Assembly: GCF_021390535.1 (NCBI RefSeq)
Contig: NZ_JAJUXG010000003.1
Location: 186,001 to 250,000, forward strand
Reading direction: 5' to 3'
Source of the DNA: Dyadobacter sp. CY312
Lineage (GTDB): Bacteria; Bacteroidota; Bacteroidia; Cytophagales; Spirosomataceae
Length of the DNA stretch: 64,000 nt
Shown here: positions 44,347 through 50,081 of the stretch, piece after piece
Position numbering within the stretch: position 1 is the first letter of the stretch
Layout: each line of letters begins with the position of its first letter
Notes under the pieces: generated by a model
Told to the model about the DNA's origin: nothing
Database searches by the model: none
Seen by the model: the letters and a program-made list of their open reading frames with translations, nothing else
Made by a program: the position numbers and the translations under genes

Positions 44347-45414
44347 CTACAAATGAGAAATTGAAAACAAAAAATTTCTCAGTAAAGAAATATCACTCAA
44401 TGTGATCGCCGGAAAGTTGGCAATCCTGAAACTGGAATCTTTCCAGGCTCCATACCCATTTCCCAGCTGTAAACCGGCCTGTTTGGCCATGCTTTTTACT
44501 TTTGTAACCTTTTCCCGATCCGCCTGCACTGCAATAACCGTATCCGACCGAACGGCATCATTGCTCACCAGCACTTCATAACCATTGTCGGGCAGGAAAG
44601 CATACAATTCACTAGCCCTGCTATGAAGTTCCGCCGATATCTCGCTGATTGGCGCTATCGTTTCCATTATTCTTCCCAACAAATAGATTCCCAGCGCATT
44701 TGGCGTGTAAGGCGTCTGAAATTTTTGAAAGTTCTCTCTCGTAAATAACAGGCTATTGTAAAAATTCCGGTCGCCAACATGCTCCGCCCGGCTCACTGCC
44801 TGAGGCGAAACCACCATCACCGCCAGACCAGCCGGCAATCCAAAACATTTCTGAACAGATGCATACCAGACGTCAGCTTCGGTCCAAGGTAACGCAGCAC
44901 CAGCCATCGACGACGTAGCATCCACTGCAATAAGCTGGTTGGTTTGCTGCCGCAGAGCCGACAAAAAAGAAGCTGGCAATGCCGTTCCGTTTGATGTTTC
45001 ATTGTGCGTTACACAAATCACATCGTAACCCAGATCAATACTCAGCCCGGACAAATCAGGCAGTTCGTTTATTCCAAACTCCACTCCTTCTGCACCGTGC
45101 CGTATTTTATTGGTATACTCCATCCACTTGGCTCCAAATGCACCATTATACAAATGCAAACTCGACGTACTGATCAGCGACTGCGCTATAATTTCCCAGC
45201 ATTCCGTTGCAGAAGACACAAAATAAACCTCATAATCCTCCGGAATTTCCAGACTTTTTTTCAGCGCAAAAATCGTGTTCCGCAGCATTTCCATAAACAC
45301 ATCGCTCCGGTGATTCACACTCAGAATCCCACTGCGATACGCATCAGTCAAATAGTGCTCCACCTGAGGATATACCTTGGAAGGTCCGGGATAAAAGGAG
45401 ATCATGTGGTTCAT
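44347..45414 (-). CDS. Class V aminotransferase (phosphoserine aminotransferase-like)
   Basis: A 355-residue PLP enzyme. The start is set at ATG 45414 (MNHMISFYPGPSKVYP), with 45405 as the alternative; the frame remains open for 88 more codons upstream, but those run through the intergenic repeat region and read as low-information sequence. The family opening FYPGPSKV, the ATECWEI motif, the VTHNETSNGT motif, VDATSSMAGAAL and the Schiff-base Lys in YASVQKCFGLPAG are visible. The SerC-like opening suggests serine biosynthesis, but alanine-glyoxylate or related activity cannot be excluded. 103 bp upstream is the dapA/repeat region. Confidence 0.85.
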   Translation of the reverse strand: MNHMISFYPGPSKVYPQVEHYLTDAYRSGILSVNHRSDVFMEMLRNTIFALKKSLEIPEDYEVYFVSSATECWEIIAQSLISTSSLHLYNGAFGAKWMEYTNKIRHGAEGVEFGINELPDLSGLSIDLGYDVICVTHNETSNGTALPASFLSALRQQTNQLIAVDATSSMAGAALPWTEADVWYASVQKCFGLPAGLAVMVVSPQAVSRAEHVGDRNFYNSLLFTRENFQKFQTPYTPNALGIYLLGRIMETIAPISEISAELHSRASELYAFLPDNGYEVLVSNDAVRSDTVIAVQADREKVTKVKSMAKQAGLQLGNGYGAWKDSSFRIANFPAITLSDISLLRNFLFSISHL

Positions 45415-45776
45415 ATTTTTGTTGTAAAAAGTGAAATGTGAGAACCGGGCCGCCGGGCGGTGAAATGAGCTATGCGAACCGTTGGCTTTTGAATTTGGTG
45501 AAATGTGAAAAGTTGTGATTGCCTGAAATAGGTTGCTAGCTAAGTTTGAACTAAAAAAGTGAGGTGCAAGAAGGTCTTTCTTACAGCTCACTTTTTTGCA
45601 TTTATTCAAAGCCATTTTATCTCTTAGACTTCTTAGTCGTTCAGCCCGGCCCGCTAAAAAGCGCTCAGGCCGCAGCAACCATAACTGCTTTAAACTTCTT
45701 AACTTCCTGTAACTGCTGTTAGTATAACTTCTTAACTCCCTGTAACTTCTATTTTAACTTCTTAACTTCCTATACC
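45415..45776. other. Repeat-rich intergenic region between the aminotransferase and dapA
   Basis: This 362-bp gap holds no gene. It contains GTGAAATGTGA-type motifs (45425-45442 and near 45500), an inverted repeat (45553-45597) and three direct repeats of a 22-base AACTTCTTAACTTCCTGTAACT unit (45693-45714, 45726-45747, 45756-45777). Confidence 0.6.
45553..45597. terminator. Inverted repeat with A/T-rich arms
   Basis: AAAAAAGTGAG at 45553-45563 pairs with CTCACTTTTTT at 45587-45597 around a 23-base loop. Low GC content makes it a weak terminator. It belongs to the dispersed AAAAGTGAG motif family. Confidence 0.4.
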
Positions 45777-45777
45777 T
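45693..45777. repeat. Three direct repeats of a 22-base unit
   Basis: Units at 45693-45714, 45726-45747 and 45756-45777 are each close to AACTTCTTAACTTCCTGTAACT, spaced 30-33 bases apart start to start. They abut the dapA stop. Confidence 0.6.
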
Positions 45778-46667
45778 TAAATAAACCCTTCCCTTTTCAT
45801 CGCTGTTTCAAGTTGCGCTCCCAGTTTATCCGTTGCTTTTAACAATGGCAAACGAACGTCTGAGCTACAAATACCTTTGATTTCAAGGCATTTTTTGATT
45901 CCTACCGGATTCGACTCAATGTAAAGCAAAGTGTCAAATTCAAGGAATGCAAGCTGTAACTTGGAAGCTTCCGCAAAACGACCTTCCAGTGCATGCCAGG
46001 TAAGGTCTCTGAATTCTTTTGGAAACGCATTGGCAATCACCGAAATAACGCCATGCCAACCTACGCTGATCATGGTTGTTACCAGGTTGTCGTCACCGGA
46101 AAGCAGAATAAAATCATCTGGCACTCTTGAAGCAAGTTCCATACTCTGTTCCAGACTTCCGCCTGCATCTTTAATACCAATGATATTCGGGTGTGCCGAC
46201 AATGCTACAATTGTATCGGCCTTCATGTTGATCACCGTTCTGCCCGGTACGTTGTACAACAAAACAGGCACCGGCGAAGCGTCTGCAATGGCAGTAAAAT
46301 GAGCAATAATGCCTTCCTGAGTAGGTTTATTGTAATATGGACAAACGGAAAGAATCGCGTCTACACCTGTGAAATCTGTATTCTTTATTGTATCAAGAAC
46401 CGATTTTGTATCATTACCACCAACACCGTATACGATAGGCAAAGACTTCGTGTTATTCTTGATCGTGAAAGTCAGAATATCCTTCTTTTCCTGTGCAGAA
46501 ACCGTTGGAGATTCGCCTGTGGTGCCCTGCACAACAAGATAATCCGTTTCTCCTTCCGTAACCAGGTCAATCAGTTTTTTAAGACCAGGGTAATCGATTT
46601 CGTTCTTTTCATCAAAAGGTGTAATCAGCGCTGCTCCAACCCCTTTGAAACGTAAGTCCAATGGCAT
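45777..46667 (-). CDS. dapA: 4-hydroxy-tetrahydrodipicolinate synthase
   Basis: A 296-residue TIM-barrel aldolase condensing pyruvate with aspartate semialdehyde, the first committed step to lysine and diaminopimelate for the cell wall. The pyruvate-binding Lys166 (GIKDAGG), Tyr138 (LLYNVPGRT), GTTGES (48-53) and PYYNKPTQEG are intact. Length is typical. A TACATTTG promoter box lies about 35 bp upstream. Cytoplasmic; likely monocistronic. Confidence 0.96.
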   Translation of the reverse strand: MPLDLRFKGVGAALITPFDEKNEIDYPGLKKLIDLVTEGETDYLVVQGTTGESPTVSAQEKKDILTFTIKNNTKSLPIVYGVGGNDTKSVLDTIKNTDFTGVDAILSVCPYYNKPTQEGIIAHFTAIADASPVPVLLYNVPGRTVINMKADTIVALSAHPNIIGIKDAGGSLEQSMELASRVPDDFILLSGDDNLVTTMISVGWHGVISVIANAFPKEFRDLTWHALEGRFAEASKLQLAFLEFDTLLYIESNPVGIKKCLEIKGICSSDVRLPLLKATDKLGAQLETAMKREGFI

Positions 46668-47024
46668 TATATTCTTATATTATTGGTTGATTTCAAAGTG
46701 CAAATGTAAGGAAGTAATCCGGAATATGCATTTAAAATTGGGGGAGTTTGGGGTAGGGCGGAATATTTTGGTGGGGTGGATTGAGGTTGGTGTTGATCGT
46801 TGTGTATCGTATTTCCGCCTGGAGACGGATTACGCTGGATGGTAGTCGGGAGAGTACGAGCAACGGGGGGCGTGGCTTGACATGATCGACCTGGATGATG
46901 GCATTCGGCGGTCTGGCTCCAAAACATATGCAGCGGTTGCCGTATATCCTGAGTGCTTTGTTATTTTAGTCTGAACCATTTGTCTGAGGTGTAGAAATCA
47001 AAATACCACGTTCAGGTTAGATCG
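46668..47024. other. Intergenic region with G-rich plus strand
   Basis: This 357-bp stretch carries the dapA promoter (46701-46708) and a G-rich segment from about 46740 to 46925 with many GGG runs, different in composition from its neighbours. A 67-codon frame at 46645-46845 overlaps the dapA start and gives no recognisable protein, so no gene is called. Confidence 0.5.
46701..46708 (-). promoter_or_regulatory. Promoter -7 box for dapA
   Basis: Minus strand TACATTTG matches TAnnTTTG exactly, 34 bases before the dapA start. The TTG expected 19 bases upstream is not clear. Confidence 0.45.
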
Positions 47025-47618
47025 TTAATTCTCCATGACCTCGATTAGATCAAGACTTCCTATTTCGTCATACCATGCATCAAGAGTAATCGGGTGAGTT
47101 CTCCATAATCGACCAGAATACTCTATCCACTCTGCAGGTATAAACGTATCACGATCTATTTCTATCCATCCATAGATTGTTTCATCAATAGCGAAGCTTA
47201 ATCTAGCTGGGTAGCCACTAATTGTCTTATATTTTAAAGAGAAGTGTATCATATGATACAGAAAATCAACAGCAGAATACACAGAATAGAAATCCTTTCT
47301 ATGTTCCGAAGGAGTAACAGGACCATAAGTAATCCCATCTTTGCTTATACATAGGGAAAAATCATTATCAGCCTCCCAAAATGATTTTCCAATCAATGAA
47401 TCTCCACCCGACCACTTGTAACCAAGGGCATGAAGTTTTTCCCTAACAGCCTTTTCCAACTGAGGTGTTGGGCAGTAAATTTCACAGAATTGTCTCAATT
47501 GTATGTAGATTTCATTTGCAATTAAGCTAATATTATTGTTGTAGGCAATAGCCGCTTTCTCAACCGTGGCCTGTGTCTTCACATACCCGTTACAGTGCCC
47601 TAACCGTCGTGAAAACAA
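47025..47618 (-). CDS. Hypothetical protein; 5' end derived from a repeat element
   Basis: A protein of up to 197 residues with no family recognised. The body (residues about 30-197) reads like a genuine folded protein rich in aromatic residues (YPARLSFAIDETIYGWIEID, TFIPAEWIEYSGRLWRTHPI). The first ~22 codons lie inside a copy of the 68-bp palindromic repeat family (47560-47627), so the start may be a GTG at 47582 or a still later codon. The element may have replaced the native start, leaving a truncated gene. It neighbours another unrecognised small gene at 47651-48040 on the same strand and the RAYT repeat island. Confidence 0.55.
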   Translation of the reverse strand: MFSRRLGHCNGYVKTQATVEKAAIAYNNNISLIANEIYIQLRQFCEIYCPTPQLEKAVREKLHALGYKWSGGDSLIGKSFWEADNDFSLCISKDGITYGPVTPSEHRKDFYSVYSAVDFLYHMIHFSLKYKTISGYPARLSFAIDETIYGWIEIDRDTFIPAEWIEYSGRLWRTHPITLDAWYDEIGSLDLIEVMEN

Positions 47619-47627
47619 GGGCCAAAG
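47560..47627. repeat. Palindromic repeat family 1, diverged copy
   Basis: CAACCGTGGCCTGTGTCTTCACA on the left and GTCGTGAAAACAAGGGCCAAAG on the right match the outer arms of the family (see 49264-49332). The middle is diverged. It overlaps the 5' end of the 47025 gene. Confidence 0.6.
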
Positions 47628-47650
47628 TAAAGTAGCATTTACGGAACTGA

Positions 47651-48040
47651 TTATTCAAATTTCCCCATTTTAATTTTTTGAATTAGTAGGTCTGCAATTG
47701 CATCAAATTTTAAACCCGTTACTTCTTCTGCGGATGCCTCTACTCGAACAATGTTTCCGAAATAATGACCGTCCAGACCAACGAAAGCCTTAGTGTCATA
47801 TAGAAAAGGCACTGGATCTAAACGACCGATTTTTGGGTTAACTTCCAACCACACTACTACTTCCTGTTCCGCCGATACTAACAACATACCCGCCTTTTCA
47901 AATTTCTTACTCATATGAACTGAGACGTCAACCAATGGCGGATAGAAAATACTATAAATTTCATCAACTGATTGAGCTTTCGAGTAACCGCTAGAAAACT
48001 TCAAAAGAATTTCTTCAATTTGACTTTTTTTACTTTTCAT
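47651..48040 (-). CDS. Hypothetical protein, unrecognised
   Basis: A 129-residue soluble protein starting at MKSKKSQIEEIL (ATG at 48040, preferred over a second Met codon just before it). The reading contains aliphatic beta-rich and helical segments (GMLLVSAEQEVVVWLEVNPK, GHYFGNIVRVEASAEEVTGL). No signal peptide or motif is visible and I do not recognise a family. It sits between the repeat-bearing gene at 47025 and the repeat island, all on the minus strand. Confidence 0.55.
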   Translation of the reverse strand: MKSKKSQIEEILLKFSSGYSKAQSVDEIYSIFYPPLVDVSVHMSKKFEKAGMLLVSAEQEVVVWLEVNPKIGRLDPVPFLYDTKAFVGLDGHYFGNIVRVEASAEEVTGLKFDAIADLLIQKIKMGKFE

Positions 48041-48111
48041 CACTGATTTTTATCAAATTTCACTTTCAATTAAACTATCTTTTTCATTCCATATCATATT
48101 TGTTCACTTCT

Positions 48112-48180
48112 CAACCTTAGTCTGTCTCCACAGCCCCCTTAACATCGCTCCCAAAGTCCCGTCAAGACATGGGCCAAGGG
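48112..48180. repeat. Palindromic repeat family 1, full copy
   Basis: Runs from CAACCTTAGTCTGTCTCCACAG to GTCAAGACATGGGCCAAGGG. Two hairpin-like arms flank a short middle with CATCGCTCCCAAAG, shared with other copies. Confidence 0.65.
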
Positions 48181-48246
48181 AAGCTTTTCACTCATTTCAG
48201 GAGGCTCCTCAGGAGCCAAACCATACCCCCTTCAATTTTACTATAA

Positions 48247-48358
48247 ACAGGTGGCTCCACCGGAGCCATTATCTCACCCGAATCAGCTCTGGAAGAGCTT
48301 CCTGTTTTTAGCGATATGATCTAAACATGTAATATCCGGCTCCGTAGGTGCCACCTCT
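48247..48358. repeat. 112-bp palindromic element, family 2 copy A
   Basis: Three palindromes in order: GGCTCCACCGGAGCC (48253-48267), AGCTCTGGAAGAGCT (48285-48299) and GGCTCCGTAGGTGCC (48338-48352). The outer ends ACAGGTGGC and GCCACCTCT are roughly inverted. It is nearly identical to copy B at 49932-50043, with about nine mismatches by eye. A further single GGCTCCTCAGGAGCC palindrome lies at about 48203-48217, just outside. Confidence 0.75.
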
Positions 48359-48380
48359 ATCAGGATAAAGCTCAAATCTC

Positions 48381-48440
48381 AACCGTGGTCTGTGTCTTCA
48401 TAGACACCTTTATATCACCCCCAAAGCCCCGTGACAAGGT
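48381..48440. repeat. Palindromic repeat family 1, partial copy
   Basis: AACCGTGGTCTGTGTCTTCATAGACACC followed by TATATCACCCCCAAAGCCCCGTG matches the left hairpin and middle of the family; the right arm is degenerate. A further half copy (CAACCTTAGCCTATGTCTTCACAG) lies at 48459-48485. Confidence 0.6.
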
Positions 48441-48502
48441 AAAAAAGCCTGTTGTAATCAACCTTAGCCTATGTCTTCACAGGACTAATTGCAAATCTCC
48501 AT

Positions 48503-49093
48503 TTAAAATCGCTCACCATAATGTGTCAAAATACCAAACTCATCCTTACCTGATTCGTAAAATTCAGCAGATGACCAGGGATATTCCTCTGGACGAGAGG
48601 CCAAATTCCATCGCTCGTGAAGTGGATTGTTATGTATGTAGTTAATTTTTTGTTCAACTTTTAATTTTGTATCCATTAAAATTGCAAGTGGGTCGCGTTG
48701 CCAAATTCGATATTGTCGCTCCTTTTCGTCTACTTTAAAATGTGGCAACACGTTGGGGTGATTAATTTTCAAATCTTTAACAATCAAATGACTTGTGAAT
48801 TTATTGAAACTTGCGTGACCCATTTCCTTGCCGTTCGGCTCTTTCATCTCCCAAACTACATGTAGATGATTCGGCATGATAACAAACGCATAAATAACAA
48901 TATTCTCCCTTCTTATAAGCTCCTGCCAACTTGAAATAATAAGGTCTTTGTATTTATCCTGTTTGAGTAAATGTTTCCAGTCTTTTATAGTATCCGTCCA
49001 AAAGTACACTTTATCAAATTCCATTCTGGAATTTCGGTATTTACTTTCAAGGTGATGATTCGGTGCCATAGCTTGACCTATTTCTTTATTCAC
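48503..49093 (-). CDS. REP-associated tyrosine transposase (RAYT, IS200-like Y1 family)
   Basis: A 196-residue (or about 173 from the internal MEFDKVYF) single-domain transposase of the HUH/Y1 superfamily. The metal-binding HLH is in VIMPNHLHVVWE and the catalytic Tyr candidate in INYIHNNPLHERW, followed by the RAYT-typical EEYPWSSAEF. RAYTs are domesticated relatives of IS200/IS605 transposases that act on palindromic REP sequences. Six family 1 copies or half copies and two family 2 elements lie within about 2.5 kb around it, family 2 being placed on both sides, consistent with a RAYT and its substrates. Which family it acts on is not settled. Confidence 0.85.
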   Translation of the reverse strand: MNKEIGQAMAPNHHLESKYRNSRMEFDKVYFWTDTIKDWKHLLKQDKYKDLIISSWQELIRRENIVIYAFVIMPNHLHVVWEMKEPNGKEMGHASFNKFTSHLIVKDLKINHPNVLPHFKVDEKERQYRIWQRDPLAILMDTKLKVEQKINYIHNNPLHERWNLASRPEEYPWSSAEFYESGKDEFGILTHYGERF

Positions 49094-49176
49094 TTTTGAC
49101 TCAAAAGGACAGAAATAGTTACATAAGCATCAATATATCTACACGGATTTGAATTTTTGAGTAGCATTCTGCGATA

Positions 49177-49201
49177 GTCCTGTGAAGACACAGGCCAAGG
49201 A
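49177..49201. repeat. Palindromic repeat family 1, half copy
   Basis: AGTCCTGTGAAGACACAGGCC followed by AAGG is the right-hand hairpin of the family alone (CCTGTG-AAGA-CACAGG). Confidence 0.55.
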
Positions 49202-49263
49202 GACCGACCAGCAGCATTGCGCTCCTTCCATTTTTCTAAAAACAGGCAGACTCCTCGATAGAT

Positions 49264-49332
49264 CAACCCTGGTCTGTGTCTCCACAGACCCTTTATGTCG
49301 CTCCAAAAGTCCCGTGGAGACACGGGCCAAGG
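49264..49332. repeat. Palindromic repeat family 1, best-preserved copy
   Basis: Two hairpins are visible: GGTCTGTG-TCTC-CACAGACC (49271-49290) and CCCGTG-GAGA-CACGGG (49311-49326). The tetraloops TCTC and GAGA are complementary because the whole element is roughly palindromic. The element starts CAACCCTGG and ends GGGCCAAGG, which are also complementary. Confidence 0.7.
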
Positions 49333-49373
49333 TGAAAAGGGCGTTCTCCTTCCATATCAATTAATCATACTTT

Positions 49374-49826
49374 TCATTTACTTATTTCGATCTGATAAGT
49401 ATTCATCAGATTTCCATTTACTAAATAACTTTCTAATGAATTGTAGGAATCATTACACATAAACCCAGTATTACAACTTTCCTTTTTTGAGACAAAATCA
49501 GAAATCGTAAAATTATCCCCGGTGCTGTTTAGCTTTACTTTATAATCATAATCAATTGTCAGTTTTACAGGCAGTTGGATGTGTTGAAAATTTGAACCTT
49601 GGGAGAAATTACTGGTTATTACAGTTATGTCCTCAAGAACGGTCGCAAAATTACTACTCTTGCTGAATCGTTGTATTGTAATCGTATCCAGTTCGCTATT
49701 TGTGAAGTTATTGAACTGAATATAGTCCATATCGTCGGAGCCAATACAATATTTTTTTGTACAGCATGATCCTGCCGCTACTGCCATAACAACAATGAAT
49801 GCTTTGAGGAATACTTTATTTAGCAT
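49374..49826 (-). CDS. Putative lipoprotein, unrecognised
   Basis: A 150-residue protein with a signal (FLKAFIVVMAVAAGSCC) whose Cys at residue 21 is a plausible lipidation site. The mature part contains more Cys (KKYCIGSDDMD, KKESCNTGFMC) and beta-rich segments (QLPVKLTIDYDYKVKLNST). It lies within the repeat island, between a family 1 copy and family 2 copy B. No family recognised. Likely periplasmic or outer membrane. Confidence 0.55.
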   Translation of the reverse strand: MLNKVFLKAFIVVMAVAAGSCCTKKYCIGSDDMDYIQFNNFTNSELDTITIQRFSKSSNFATVLEDITVITSNFSQGSNFQHIQLPVKLTIDYDYKVKLNSTGDNFTISDFVSKKESCNTGFMCNDSYNSLESYLVNGNLMNTYQIEISK

Positions 49827-49931
49827 AATGAAAATGCAATAAGATGCGCTAAAAGATTATTATCCGGATTCAATAATGCAAATGCACTGTGAGGTTATAA
49901 CTACTGGTAACCTCCTTTAATTTTTCTAAAA

Positions 49932-50043
49932 ACAGGAGGCTCCAACGGAGCCATTATTTCACCCGAATCAGCTCTGGAAGAGCTTCCTGTTTATAGCAAT
50001 ATGATCCAAACATGTAACATCTGGCTCCGTAGGTGCCACCTGT
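49932..50043. repeat. 112-bp palindromic element, family 2 copy B
   Basis: Palindromes GGCTCCAACGGAGCC (49938-49952), AGCTCTGGAAGAGCT (49970-49984) and GGCTCCGTAGGTGCC (50023-50037) in the same order and spacing as copy A. Ends ACAGGAGGC and GCCACCTGT. Preceded by TTTTTCTAAAAACAGG, a flank that also occurs alone at about 49231-49246. Confidence 0.75.
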
Positions 50044-50081
50044 ACAATTTACAAATCAAGCTAAAAGCCAATCGCCAACAG

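Noticed and set aside
45415-45678. 88-codon N-terminal extension of the aminotransferase
   Set aside because: It runs through the intergenic repeat region, has no conserved sequence, and the family start (FYPGPSK) lies right after the ATG at 45405 or 45414.
45693-45777. Possible CRISPR array
   Set aside because: Three direct repeats only, spacers of about 8-11 bases and no cas genes.
46645-46845. 67-codon plus-strand frame
   Set aside because: It overlaps the dapA start and promoter and encodes no recognisable protein.
49090-49360. Frames of 73-77 codons next to the RAYT gene
   Set aside because: They are made mostly of family 1 palindromic repeat sequence and end within it; not credible proteins.
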